Of a stretch of DNA of 64,000 nucleotides, positions 42,750 through 51,399 are shown piece after piece (the stretch's first letter is position 1; each line of letters begins with the position of its first letter). Source of the DNA: Rhizobiaceae bacterium. GTDB lineage: Bacteria > Pseudomonadota > Alphaproteobacteria > Rhizobiales > Rhizobiaceae. The notes beneath the pieces are model-generated. The model was not told the DNA's origin, made no database searches, and worked only from the letters and a program-made list of their open reading frames with translations. The stretch lies in assembly GCA_019635795.1 (NCBI GenBank), contig JAHBYV010000007.1, positions 62,001-126,000 on the forward strand, given 5' to 3'. Position numbers and translations under genes: made by a program.

Positions 42750-43044
42750 TATCTTTTCCACCCGCCTTTGCCAGCGCTACCAGTCGCTCGCGTGGGTATT
42801 CGGCATCAAGTGCTGCTGCTGCCTTGTCTGCCTCGGCTTCCAGATCGTCGCTAACGGGGACGGGGTCGGCTTTGCGCCACTCGGCAAGATATGCGTCTGT
42901 GTCGCTGTCGCCTGAGCGCATGGCCGCCATGTCGATTGCTTCAGCAAAACGCTGAGGCAACTCGCGCTTTGCGTTCTGTCGGCCCTTGCGCACGATTACC
43001 TGCGCAGGAATGTCACGCCAGAAAACGACCACCAGATCAGCCAT
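42742..43044 (-). CDS. 'Virulence factor' family small protein (PF13769-like)
   Basis: A 100-aa cytosolic protein: MADLVVVFWRDIPAQVIVRKGRQNAKRELPQRF..EAIDMAAMRSG, TDAYLAEWRKADP. This pattern is annotated as 'virulence factor' in alphaproteobacteria. It is the first gene of the tightly packed operon with the MTHFR_C, MetF, pterin methyltransferase and RACo-like genes, which suggests a role in corrinoid/folate methyl metabolism rather than virulence. Biochemical function unknown. Confidence 0.75.
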   Translation of the reverse strand: MADLVVVFWRDIPAQVIVRKGRQNAKRELPQRFAEAIDMAAMRSGDSDTDAYLAEWRKADPVPVSDDLEAEADKAAAALDAEYPRERLVALAKAGGKDNV

Positions 43045-43141
43045 GCCGCCTCCCTTTCATGCGAGGAGCATTGCCGAATGCGCCTGCGCACTGCTTGTTG
43101 CCGCACGACGCGCGCGCATTCAAAAACGACGCGGCTGCTGT

Positions 43142-43789
43142 CTACATCAACCACGCCAAGATTGCATGTCCTGCAAAGCCAGCGGCTGTAAAAATGCCCA
43201 CGATTACTGTAATCGCAATCACCCCGACAACGCTGCCAAGTGCAAACAAAATACCGTCGCGTTCAAGCAATGAAAGGCCGAGCAGGGTGGTGCAAAAGGC
43301 AGGCAGCCAATTGCCGCCCGGAATGGGCAAAGTGACAACGATTGCCATGAAGAGCGAAATTCCGCCTACTACACGCTCGCCCTGTCTGCGCCAGAACGGC
43401 CAGTAACGCGGCTTGATGAGTTGTTCCATCTTCGCAAGCCGGGGAATTAGTGATCCCATCAGGTTGCGGAACTGATCCGCACTCAGCGAACGCTTGCCAA
43501 TGATGCGGGGCAACCAGGTACGCCTGCGACCTGAGACCATTTGCGCGGCAATAAGGATAAGCGGAAACCCAAGGACGGCAGACGAACCGGGGGGCAGAGG
43601 TAGCAGATTCAGTCCTGCGAAAAGCACCAGCATTGGCGCAAAAGCGCGTGCACCGAGCGATTTGCAAATATGATCGAGCGTAACCGGACCTTCTGCGTCA
43701 CGTGCGAGCTGTGCGAAAACCTCTGAAAGGCGGCGCGAGCGGCGCAATCTTGGCGCGGAGTCGTTCGGCCCCTCCTCAATTGGATTCAT
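43142..43789 (-). CDS. exoD: ExoD-family membrane protein
   Basis: A 215-aa protein of the exopolysaccharide synthesis ExoD family. Motifs: SRRLSEVFAQLARDAEGPVTLDHICKSLGARAFAPMLVLFAGLNLLPLPPGSSAVLGFPLILIAAQMV and LPIPGGNWLPAFCTTLLGLSLLERDGILFALG. Four to five membrane helices are visible. ExoD affects exopolysaccharide and alkaline/oxidative tolerance in rhizobia; mechanism not settled. It lies inside the corrinoid cluster but shows no operon overlap, so it is probably a bystander. Confidence 0.85.
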   Translation of the reverse strand: MNPIEEGPNDSAPRLRRSRRLSEVFAQLARDAEGPVTLDHICKSLGARAFAPMLVLFAGLNLLPLPPGSSAVLGFPLILIAAQMVSGRRRTWLPRIIGKRSLSADQFRNLMGSLIPRLAKMEQLIKPRYWPFWRRQGERVVGGISLFMAIVVTLPIPGGNWLPAFCTTLLGLSLLERDGILFALGSVVGVIAITVIVGIFTAAGFAGHAILAWLM

Positions 43790-43917
43790 TCACTATGCCC
43801 CATACGCATTTTCCCGATGAAAGCAGGCCACCGGAACTTGTGGGCATGCCTTAAAGACTGGTGGTTGTGTTGTGAACCCAAAAATAGTCCGTGCATTGAT
43901 GCAAATCAAACCCGGTC

Positions 43918-44535
43918 TTAATTTGCATGCTTTTCTAATATAGGAACAAGATCACCATAACCGGTAAAGCGTCGCTCATATTTCAGGCCCAGCATTTCAG
44001 CCGCGTTTTCTGCTACGGCGTCGAGGGCAGGGTCGTTTGTTTGTGCCAGATAGATCAGCTTTTCATAATTGCCAAAATAGTCGGGAATAAGTTCGGGATG
44101 TTTGTCCAAACCGAGAGGTCGGATGAAAAACGCATCAAACTGCCTGCACAGAAAATCCGTCATGTAGAATGCGAGCATGTCGGCCTCGCCTGAGGCAGCA
44201 AATGCCGCGTTACCTTGGTAAAAGGCAAAGCAGTGGGGGCCCTCCATGCGCTCCACCCCATGCTTCTGGCAAACAACATCCAGCAGCCCACCGGTGCCGC
44301 AATCCGCATAACCGACGAATATATGCTGATAGCCCTCGGCCTTGGCCCTGGTGATCGCAGCATCCATCGCCGGGGAAATACGATCTGGATAGAAATGAAA
44401 TTCTGCCGGCAGGCAGGTCAGCTCCAGATGGTCCATTCCAAGCATGGCTTTAACCGCCAGCACCTCGCGGGCAATCATTCCGCACGCAATGACCAGCACG
44501 CGCTCGGCAGGCGGTGTGGTTGTATTCGGAACCAT
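43918..44535 (-). CDS. DUF1638 protein
   Basis: A 205-aa protein with the DUF1638 pattern: RVLVIACGMIAREVLAVKAM, HLELTCLPAEFHFYPDRI, HIFVGYADCGTGGLLDVVC, HCFAFYQGN and FYMTDFLCRQFDAFFIRPLGLDKHPEL. GGGAG precedes the ATG. DUF1638 genes recur beside corrinoid methyltransferases in methanogens and other bacteria; function unknown. The Cys/His/Asp-rich motifs suggest metal or cofactor handling. Between ExoD and the corrinoid protein on the same strand. Confidence 0.82.
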   Translation of the reverse strand: MVPNTTTPPAERVLVIACGMIAREVLAVKAMLGMDHLELTCLPAEFHFYPDRISPAMDAAITRAKAEGYQHIFVGYADCGTGGLLDVVCQKHGVERMEGPHCFAFYQGNAAFAASGEADMLAFYMTDFLCRQFDAFFIRPLGLDKHPELIPDYFGNYEKLIYLAQTNDPALDAVAENAAEMLGLKYERRFTGYGDLVPILEKHAN

Positions 44536-44591
44536 TTGGGCTCCCTGGCGTTAAACTGTGCCAAACGTATCCAATGAGGGAGACATCGTCC

Positions 44592-44726
44592 ATGAAGCTG
44601 TCACGACTAGCCCCGGTTGCCATTATCGCGGTTGCGCTTTTTGCTTCCGCCTGTGCCAATACAGTTCGGGGCGTCAGCAAGGATGTGAAAGAAACGGGTC
44701 AGGCGGTTGAACAAGCCGTTGAATAA
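44592..44726 (+). CDS. Entericidin-like small lipoprotein
   Basis: A 44-aa product MKLSRLAPVAIIAVALFASACANTVRGVSKDVKETGQ... with a lipobox (FASAC) and the entericidin A/B pattern NTVRGVGKDV. AGGGAGA precedes the ATG. The mature lipopeptide is about 24 residues. A strong terminator follows. It is on the opposite strand between the DUF1638 and corrinoid genes, so it is probably unrelated to them; entericidins are stress-linked envelope lipoproteins. Confidence 0.8.
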   Translation: MKLSRLAPVAIIAVALFASACANTVRGVSKDVKETGQAVEQAVE

Positions 44727-44749
44727 CGGTCCTGTTTGAGCGTAAATCT

Positions 44750-44778
44750 GAAGGCCGGGCCTGGCGCGGCCTTCTTTT
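44750..44778 (+). terminator. Terminator after entericidin
   Basis: GAAGGCCG - GGCCTGGCG - CGGCCTTC - TTTT. An 8-bp stem followed by Ts; it also lies just beyond the convergent corrinoid-protein gene. Confidence 0.85.
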
Positions 44779-44781
44779 CAT

Positions 44782-45474
44782 TTATGCTCGCACGTTATGC
44801 CTGCGTTTCATGAAATCCTTGGCGGTTTCAACAGCTACAGCCGCGTCGCGGCAATAACCATCCGCACCAACCGCTTTGCCGAACTCTTCATTCAGCGGCG
44901 CACCTCCGACAAGCACGACATAGTCGTCGCGGATGCCTTTTTCCTTCATCGTATCGATAACGACCTTCATATACGGCATGGTTGTGGTGAGCAGTGCCGA
45001 CATGCCAATAATGTCAGGCTTGTGCTCATCAATTGCGGCCAGATAGTTCTCAACAGGGTTGTTGATGCCGAGATCTATGACATCGAAACCGGCGCCTTCC
45101 ATCATCATGCCGACGAGATTTTTCCCGATATCATGAATGTCGCCCTTGACTGTTCCGATCACCAGCTTGCCCTGCTTGGGTGCGTTGGTCGCCGCAAGCA
45201 GAGGGCGCAGAATGGCCATGCCAGCCTTCATGGCGTTTGCGGATAAAAGCACTTCCGGCACGAAAAGGATGCCGTCGCGGAAATCTTCGCCAACGATGCG
45301 CATACCCTCAACCAGCGCTTCGGTGAGCACCGTATATGGCTCCCAGCCGCGTTCCAGCAGGATATTCGTGCCTTCCTCGATTTCCTCCTTCAGCCCGTCA
45401 TAAAGATCGTCGTGCATTTGCTGCACGAGTTCCTCGTCGGAGAGTTCGGATAGGATGATTTCGTCGTCGGCCAT
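44782..45474 (-). CDS. Corrinoid protein (MtbC/MtgC-like)
   Basis: A 230-aa methyl-carrying B12 protein from the ATG at 45474 (AGGAG six bases upstream). The N-terminal helical cap (LYDGLKEEIEEGTNILLERG...EALVEGMRIVGEDFRDGILFVPEVLLSANAMKAGM) is followed by the cobalamin domain with GTVKGDIHDIGKNLV; His114 of D-x-H-x-x-G is the lower cobalt ligand. Later motifs are IGMSALLTTTMPYMK and VLVGGAPL. It should accept methyl groups from MttB-type enzymes and pass them to the pterin methyltransferase. The first 34 residues hold about 14 Asp/Glu and only one Lys. It is the only corrinoid carrier in the window. Confidence 0.93.
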   Translation of the reverse strand: MADDEIILSELSDEELVQQMHDDLYDGLKEEIEEGTNILLERGWEPYTVLTEALVEGMRIVGEDFRDGILFVPEVLLSANAMKAGMAILRPLLAATNAPKQGKLVIGTVKGDIHDIGKNLVGMMMEGAGFDVIDLGINNPVENYLAAIDEHKPDIIGMSALLTTTMPYMKVVIDTMKEKGIRDDYVVLVGGAPLNEEFGKAVGADGYCRDAAVAVETAKDFMKRRHNVRA

Positions 45475-45704
45475 GATGGCTCCTGCGGCACGAGAGTTGT
45501 TCACGGCTGAAATTAGCGCGCGCCTGTCATTTTGCCATAGCCGATTTGCGACCTAACGCAAAAGGAAAGCGACTGCGTATTCCGCGTTTTACTTGTCGAT
45601 TTTGAGACAGGGCTTGGCGCTGCCGGGCCGTTTCTGTAAGCGTTGAAATATACGATCTCCGCAAGCCGGAATCCGGCGAGATCAGCGTTGTGAGGAGCAA
45701 TATC
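45475..45704. promoter_or_regulatory. Divergent promoter region of corrinoid protein and MttB-1
   Basis: 230 bases between the two divergent genes. It contains a dyad GCCGGA-A-TCCGGC at 45665-45677, about 28 bases before the MttB-1 start, which could be a regulator site or leader hairpin. No cobalamin or SAM riboswitch recognised. Confidence 0.45.
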
Positions 45705-47285
45705 ATGGACGAAAATCTGCCGGTTGAACCGGATACGGCCCAGGGTGGTCGGCGGGGCAGGGCAGATCGCGGCGGCGGCGCTGCTGCGCGTCGTGCAGCG
45801 CGGGGCGGCAGTGGGCCGGGTACGCAGCTCACCTATATCAAGCGCAGTATCCCCGTTTTTGAGGTGCTGAACGAAGAAGGTTTGGCGCTGATTGAAAAGA
45901 ATGCCGATACGGTTCTTGAAGAGATCGGTATCGAATTTCGCGATGATGCGGAGGCGCTGAAACTCTGGAAGGACGCCGGGGCCGACATTAAGGGTGAGCG
46001 TGTGCATTTCCCCAAGGGCCTGCCGCGTTCCCTGCTCAAAACTGCGCCATCCACATACACTCAACACGCACGCAATCCGGCGCGTTCGGTTGAAATAGGT
46101 GGCAAGGGAACGGTTTTTGCGCCGGTTTACGGCCCACCGTTCGTGCGTGACCTTGATGGTAATCGTCGCTATGCCACGATCGAGGATTTCCGCAATTTCG
46201 TGAAGCTTGCCTATATGGCACCTTCCATCCACCATTCGGGTGGAACGGTGTGTGAGCCGGTGGACGTTCCGGTCAACAAGCGCCATCTCGATATGATCTA
46301 TGCTCATATCCGATATTCGGATAAGCCTTTCATGGGGTCGGTGACGGCGCCAGAACGCGCTGAAGACACGGTTGAGATGTGCAAGATCGTGTTCGGCGAA
46401 GAGTTCGTTCAGAACAATACGGTTCTGACCAGTCTCATCAACGCCAACTCGCCAATGGTGTTCGATGAAACCATGCTTGGCGCGCTGAAGGTCTACGCCC
46501 GAAACAATCAGGCCTGTATCGTCACGCCGTTCATTCTAGCCGGAGCCATGAGCCCGGTCACGGTCGCAGGAACATTGACGCAGGTGCTGGCAGAGGTGCT
46601 GGCAGGCGCGGCGCTGACGCAGCTTATCCGGCCCGGTGCACCGGTCATTTTTGGCACATTTGCTTCCTCCATCTCGATGCAATCCGGCGCGCCGACATTC
46701 GGAACGCCGGAACCTTCTCTTGTTTCTTACGGTGCAGCGCAGCTTGCGCGCAGGCTCGGACTTCCGTTCAGAACGGGTGGCTCCCTGTGCGCCTCGAAGG
46801 TGCCGGATGCGCAGGCCGCTTATGAAAGCGCCAACACGCTGAATTCAACTATTTTGGCGGGCACGAATTTTGTGCTGCACGCGGCAGGTTGGCTGGAGGG
46901 CGGCCTTGCCTCCTGCTACGAAAAATTCATGATGGATGTCGATCAGCTTGGAATGCAGCAGAAGTTCTGCGAGGGCGTCGATCTTTCCGAGAACGGCCAG
47001 GCGATGGATGCTATTCGCGAAGTTGGTCCCGGCAGCCATTACCTTGGCTGCACACACACGCAGGCGAACTTCCAGACAGCCTTCTATCGCTCGACAGTGG
47101 CGGATAACAATTCATATGAACAGTGGCTGGCCGAAGGTCAAAAGACCGCGCCACAGCGCGCTAACGAACTCGCCCGCCGTTGGCTGGAAAGTTACGAAGC
47201 GCCACACATTGATGAGAGCATTGACGAGGCGCTGAAAGATTTCATTACGCGCAAGAAGAACTCGATGCCCGACGCGTTCACTTGA
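45705..47285 (+). CDS. MttB-superfamily methyltransferase 1 (non-pyrrolysine)
   Basis: A 526-aa member of the trimethylamine methyltransferase (MttB, COG5598) family from the ATG at 45705 (GAGGAG upstream). The barrel includes LIEKNADTVLEEIGIEFRDD, ARNPARSVEIGGKGTVFAPVYGPPFV, SIHHSGGTVCEPVDVP, FILAGAMSPVTVAGTLTQVLAEVLAG and EVGPGSHYLGCTHTQANF. No in-frame amber codon is present, so it lacks pyrrolysine and should act on quaternary amines such as glycine betaine, as MtgB does; the exact substrate is inferred. Residues 14-35 are an Arg/Gly-rich extension (GGRRGRADRGGGAAARRAAR) outside the family fold. Confidence 0.9.
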   Translation: MDENLPVEPDTAQGGRRGRADRGGGAAARRAARGGSGPGTQLTYIKRSIPVFEVLNEEGLALIEKNADTVLEEIGIEFRDDAEALKLWKDAGADIKGERVHFPKGLPRSLLKTAPSTYTQHARNPARSVEIGGKGTVFAPVYGPPFVRDLDGNRRYATIEDFRNFVKLAYMAPSIHHSGGTVCEPVDVPVNKRHLDMIYAHIRYSDKPFMGSVTAPERAEDTVEMCKIVFGEEFVQNNTVLTSLINANSPMVFDETMLGALKVYARNNQACIVTPFILAGAMSPVTVAGTLTQVLAEVLAGAALTQLIRPGAPVIFGTFASSISMQSGAPTFGTPEPSLVSYGAAQLARRLGLPFRTGGSLCASKVPDAQAAYESANTLNSTILAGTNFVLHAAGWLEGGLASCYEKFMMDVDQLGMQQKFCEGVDLSENGQAMDAIREVGPGSHYLGCTHTQANFQTAFYRSTVADNNSYEQWLAEGQKTAPQRANELARRWLESYEAPHIDESIDEALKDFITRKKNSMPDAFT

Positions 47286-47360
47286 AAAGAGCCCGTTTCA
47301 AGCCGGGCTAAAGTGGCTGAAATCATTCACAAGGAAGTCTGGCGGAGCGCCTTCCGCTAG

Positions 47361-48038
47361 ATGGCAGAGGTATTGAAACGCCTCACCGATATGCTCGCGC
47401 GCAACGGATTGGCGTTGCGTGGCGGGTTCAACATTGATGAAAAGGAAAGCGCGCCGCAGACAGTTGATGGCCAGCCTGTGCTATCAATAGTGCTTGTAGG
47501 TAATGCTGGAGGGGCATTCTGGCCACATTTTCAACGCTGGTTCGAGGAAGGAAAATGCCAAAGTGCAAATCCTCTGGACGATTGGTCGCGAATGGTTCTG
47601 GAGGGGGCCGCGCAAGCGGTCAATGCGCGGGTCATCCTGCCGAATGATCGTCCGTTCCATCCGTTTCAGCAATGGGCAATGCGCGCGGAAGGTTTGAGGC
47701 CTTCGCCGATTGGCGTGTTAATGCACCCGGAATATGGCTTGTGGCACGCATATCGCGGCGCATTGCTGTTCAATGAGTTTATTGAGTTTGGGCAGAGTCG
47801 GGTTGTAGCCCATGTCTGCGATGATTGTGCTGCGAAGCCGTGTCTTTCATCTTGTCCGGTAGCCGCGCATAGCCCGGAAGGCTTTGCCTACCAGCGGTGC
47901 CTTGATCATGTCCGGAGCGAAAAGGGTCAAGTCTGTATGTCAGGCGGATGTTTGGACCGAAATGCTTGCCCGGCAGGGAGCGCTTATAGATATCCCGCGC
48001 CGGTACAGCAATTTTTCATGCGGTCGTTTGCGCGCTGA
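47361..48038 (+). CDS. Ferredoxin-like Fe-S protein (QueG-like C-terminus)
   Basis: A 225-aa protein. The N-terminal ~145 residues are an unassigned alpha/beta region (LSIVLVGNAGGAFWPHF, WSRMVLEGAAQAV, IGVLMHPEYGLWHAYRGALLF) related by pattern to the substrate-binding part of epoxyqueuosine-reductase-like proteins. The C-terminus has C153-x2-C156-x4-C161-x3-C165P and C180, C192, C197, C203, enough for one or two 4Fe-4S clusters. It lies 75 bases after MttB-1 on the same strand and could feed electrons to the corrinoid activator. The assignment to that role is inferred from position. Confidence 0.75.
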   Translation: MAEVLKRLTDMLARNGLALRGGFNIDEKESAPQTVDGQPVLSIVLVGNAGGAFWPHFQRWFEEGKCQSANPLDDWSRMVLEGAAQAVNARVILPNDRPFHPFQQWAMRAEGLRPSPIGVLMHPEYGLWHAYRGALLFNEFIEFGQSRVVAHVCDDCAAKPCLSSCPVAAHSPEGFAYQRCLDHVRSEKGQVCMSGGCLDRNACPAGSAYRYPAPVQQFFMRSFAR

Positions 48039-48042
48039 ACGG

Positions 48043-48990
48043 TTAGCGCATCGAGGGTTCAGGCATAGCCTTTTTGGTGGCAGTTTCGTTGCTGGCCGTC
48101 TTATCGGTCTGGCTGGCTTTGCCAGCGCCGCTACCGGAATTCAGGAAATTGGAATCGCCATAAATGGCTTTGTCCAATGTTTCCGAACCGGTCGCATCAG
48201 CCTTTTGCTGAGGTTTTTCAGTGGCTCGACCGCTGCCGATAAAGTCCTTGTAAACAAAGCCGCGGCGACCGTTATAAGAGATTTCGCACCATTGTTCACA
48301 ACCAGGCGCAATTGACACCCGCGCTCCTTCAGGAACAACGCCAAGAACGGAAGACCCGCTGCGCGCAGCAGCGCGCATGTTGGCCGCTGAGTTCAATGTT
48401 GCCGCGCCCGTCAGCGTGCGACCGGTGCCCGCAGCTTTGGGGGAGGGCTCATCATCCTTGTCCCTGCTGGCGGATATGCGCTGGCGAGGGGCAGGAGTGG
48501 GAACGTCTGGCACAGTGGATGCCAGCTCGATTGTAGGGCCAACATCGTCTGCAGTGTTCACTATTTTCGCAAACGGGTCGTCTTGCGCGCCGTCTGCATT
48601 CAATGCCGCAGCAAGACCTTCTTCCTTTGCTCCTTCGGCGAAGGCTGCAACCAGCACCTTCTGGTGCAAGGAATTTGGAGCGGCGTCGCGAGCCCAACGG
48701 GGATTAGCCTTATGCAGGCCGCTGCGCTCGCTAATGGATGTGGATGGCTTGACCGAGGCTGTGGAGGTGCGATCAGCGGGCGTGATCGAACTGCCTTTTT
48801 CAGCAGGCTTGTCGACTATTGCTACTGTTTTTACCTTGCGAGGCGGCACCGCCACGGCAGACGCCTGTTGCGCGCTGACCGCAGGCAAGTCAGTGAAAAA
48901 GGAAGTCGCTGAAATAGCGGCAGCACCAAGACCAACCATTGCTGCACAACCGGCACCCAGCACCAGCAGTGTTGTTTTGGGGCCGCTCAT
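48043..48990 (-). CDS. Membrane-anchored SH3-domain protein
   Basis: A 315-aa protein from the ATG at 48990. A single N-terminal membrane segment (TTLLVLGAGCAAMVGLGAAAIS) is followed by ~170 residues of low-complexity Ser/Thr/Ala/Pro linker. Then a bacterial SH3 domain (about 205-265: LNSAANMRAAARSGSSVLGVVPEGARVSIAPG, EQWCEISYNGRRGFVYKDFI) and another disordered tail. Such proteins bind cell-wall peptides in the periplasm. Convergent with the ferredoxin-like gene. No link to methyl metabolism is apparent. Confidence 0.8.
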   Translation of the reverse strand: MSGPKTTLLVLGAGCAAMVGLGAAAISATSFFTDLPAVSAQQASAVAVPPRKVKTVAIVDKPAEKGSSITPADRTSTASVKPSTSISERSGLHKANPRWARDAAPNSLHQKVLVAAFAEGAKEEGLAAALNADGAQDDPFAKIVNTADDVGPTIELASTVPDVPTPAPRQRISASRDKDDEPSPKAAGTGRTLTGAATLNSAANMRAAARSGSSVLGVVPEGARVSIAPGCEQWCEISYNGRRGFVYKDFIGSGRATEKPQQKADATGSETLDKAIYGDSNFLNSGSGAGKASQTDKTASNETATKKAMPEPSMR

Positions 48991-49351
48991 GACAAATGCG
49001 CCCAACCGGCGGAGCCGGTCAATGTACTGAATCGAAACTGCATCGCGTCCTACGAACACAATTAAAAGATACGCGTATGGTGGCCCGATCAGACCGGACG
49101 GTTTTAATCCGAGTGAAATGTGGCTGAGATGTGGCAAAATGGAAATTGTTACCAGCTCGTTAACAAAATCCCGTCGTGATCTTCACATTATTAGCGCGGG
49201 GGAAAATTTGCTCAATACTTGCAGATAGATAGCTTTTATATACATCCTTATATTTTTCCGGGTGCCAGCCGAAGTGGAATCGGGTAGTGATCCAGAAGTT
49301 TAATTATATTGAATATCGAATTCGCGCCGCCCGGCGCGGCTTCAAGGGAAA

Positions 49352-50359
49352 TCAGGTTCTGCGCCGCCTGCGGGCGTCTGAGCCGCCGCTCTTGTCGGCG
49401 GTCTTGTTCCTCAACGGACCAATGCGCTCAACTATCGTTTCAATCGTTGGGCGTGACTGTGGATCCTTGTGGCCATCAAGCGCGTGGCGCATAGCTGCGA
49501 GATGCTTGAAGGATGTGCCACAACAACCGCCAATAATTTTCGCGCCGCTATCGACTGCCAGGCGCACATAATCGGCCATCAGTTCAGGTGTGCCGGAGTA
49601 ATGAATTTCGCTGCCGTGAAATTCAGGAATGCCGCAATTTCCCTTCACGATAATTGTCGCATCCGGCTTTGCAGCACTCATGTCCAGCAGCGAAGCGAGG
49701 ATGTCAGAGGCACCCACGCCACAGTTCGCACCGACGGCAACCGGTTGATCTGAAAGTCCTTCTGCGACGCCGTGAATATCTTTCGGAGCAAGGCCCATCA
49801 TGGTGCGGCCCGCTGTGTCGAACGAGCCGGTGTATGTGTAAGGCAGGCCAACCTTGATTGCTGCTTCTGCGGCAGCGCGAATTTCTTCAGGGGCCGACAT
49901 TGTTTCGATCCAGGCGACTTCCGCGCCACCGGCCTTGAGCCCTTTTATCTGTTCGGCAAATGCTTCAACTGCCTCATCATAAGACAGCGCGCCGAGCGGT
50001 TGCAGCAATTCGCCAGTGGGGCCAACCGAGCCGGCCACGATCACTTTTCGTCCTGCCTTGTCAGCGACCGAGCGCGCGATTTCCGCAGCTTTTCTGTTTA
50101 GGTCAAAAACACGATCCTGCGCATGGTGCAGCTTCAGGCGATGGCGCGTTCCGCCAAAGGAATTTGTGAGGATGATGTCGGCACCTGCATCAACGAACTG
50201 CTGATGCAGCGAGGCTACCTTTTCGGGCGCTGTTTCAAGCAACAATTCCGGCGCTTCGCCAGCTTCCAGGCCCATTGCAAAAAGGTTCGTACCCGTCGCG
50301 CCATCGGCAAGCAGTATGCCTTTTTCAGCAATAAGCGCGTCAATCGGGTTCGGCGTCAT
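49352..50359 (-). CDS. bmt: Betaine-homocysteine methyltransferase-like protein
   Basis: A 335-aa homocysteine S-methyltransferase-domain protein. Zinc ligands: Cys213 (GANCGVG) and Cys279-Cys280 (IIGGCCGTS). Substrate-loop motifs: ILLADGATGTNLFAMGLEAGEAPELL, DIILTNSFGGTRHRLKLH and AGSVGPTGELLQPLGAL. It would methylate homocysteine to methionine using betaine, dimethylglycine-type donors or the corrinoid pool. The C-terminus ends SGGSDARRRRRT, an Arg tail like those of the corrinoid partners. It follows the XRE regulator on the same strand by 42 bases, so the pair may be co-transcribed and autoregulated. Substrate assignment is inferred. Confidence 0.85.
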   Translation of the reverse strand: MTPNPIDALIAEKGILLADGATGTNLFAMGLEAGEAPELLLETAPEKVASLHQQFVDAGADIILTNSFGGTRHRLKLHHAQDRVFDLNRKAAEIARSVADKAGRKVIVAGSVGPTGELLQPLGALSYDEAVEAFAEQIKGLKAGGAEVAWIETMSAPEEIRAAAEAAIKVGLPYTYTGSFDTAGRTMMGLAPKDIHGVAEGLSDQPVAVGANCGVGASDILASLLDMSAAKPDATIIVKGNCGIPEFHGSEIHYSGTPELMADYVRLAVDSGAKIIGGCCGTSFKHLAAMRHALDGHKDPQSRPTIETIVERIGPLRNKTADKSGGSDARRRRRT

Positions 50360-50401
50360 GGGATTGTTCCTGGAGATCGTAGAATTGATATAAAGATTTC
50401 T

Positions 50402-51253
50402 TTATGTGTCGTCAATGATCGTGCTGGCGAGATTTCGCGTGAAGCTGGCGCTGTCGTGGGCGTGGACACGCGCGGCGCGGATCAGATTATCGAAATGCCG
50501 CGTGAGCAAGTTGATCGGGCTTGGCGCGTTCAAAACAAGGTACATATCGCCGACATAGATTGCTGCGCGCAAAGATCCGAAAATTGTGTAGGGGACGGAA
50601 TAGCGCTGGCGCCCATCATAGAGGAACAGACGGAACGCTGGATAGAGTTCTTCCAGTAGGGCAGCCATATGCAGCAATTGACGACGCCGCGAGGTTGGCG
50701 GAAAGCCGCTCCAGATGCCCATTCCGCGCGCGAAAATCTCCAGCGTGTGAAGCGGCATACAGGCTTCCATGTCGGTTTCCGGCCGGCGGTTATAGTCAAT
50801 CTTGTCGCGCGCGCCGCTGGCTTGCGCTTCGGCGTCCCGATGCGTCAATCCAGCTTCATAATCCACCAGTTCTTGCGTTCGCAGGAGGTCCGGTATGCCC
50901 GCTGGAACATAGCGAACCTTCATGCCCGCTGCGTCGGCGTACCAGCGGGCCATAAAGGATTCGCCATAGCCCGAAACGCCTTCTTCGATCTCCATCATAT
51001 CCCGGATTTCGCCGGTAACGGATTCGTCCTGAGACAAGCCCAACAGCCAGTCGAGAGACACTCCATGCTCATGCGCGATGGTCATAAGTGTTTCTGCGCG
51101 AGGCAAACGGGTGGTTGCGCCGGAGAGGATTTGCGAGAGCGCGGAGCGGTCTATTCCCAAGGTTCCGGCGAACGTTGATTGATTCATTCCCGAGCGGGCG
51201 AGCAGTGAACGCAAACGTTCGCGGAAGAGGGCCGATACGTCTCGTTTGTCCAT
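50402..51253 (-). CDS. XRE-family transcriptional regulator
   Basis: A 283-aa regulator. HTH: RLRSLLARSGMNQSTFAGTLGIDRSALSQILSGATTRLPRAETL (14-57). The C-terminal two thirds (ESFMARWYADAAGMKVRYVPAGIPDLLRTQELVDYEAG, DMYLVLNAPSPINLLTRHFDNL) form a sensor domain resembling regulators whose C-terminus binds a small molecule. It lies upstream of bmt on the same strand and divergent from the desaturase. A metabolite of the methyl cycle is a plausible ligand, unproven. Confidence 0.8.
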   Translation of the reverse strand: MDKRDVSALFRERLRSLLARSGMNQSTFAGTLGIDRSALSQILSGATTRLPRAETLMTIAHEHGVSLDWLLGLSQDESVTGEIRDMMEIEEGVSGYGESFMARWYADAAGMKVRYVPAGIPDLLRTQELVDYEAGLTHRDAEAQASGARDKIDYNRRPETDMEACMPLHTLEIFARGMGIWSGFPPTSRRRQLLHMAALLEELYPAFRLFLYDGRQRYSVPYTIFGSLRAAIYVGDMYLVLNAPSPINLLTRHFDNLIRAARVHAHDSASFTRNLASTIIDDT

Positions 51254-51399
51254 TTCCCTACCATCCTCGACAGATGTTTACTTTTTATAACATTTGTAGA
51301 TCAATCTGCGCAATGTAATCAAATTGTGTACATTGTCTCATTGAAGTGGGCCAAGTCTGGTGACAGCGTGGTGTCAGGAATGTTCAGGCTCGCTCATTG

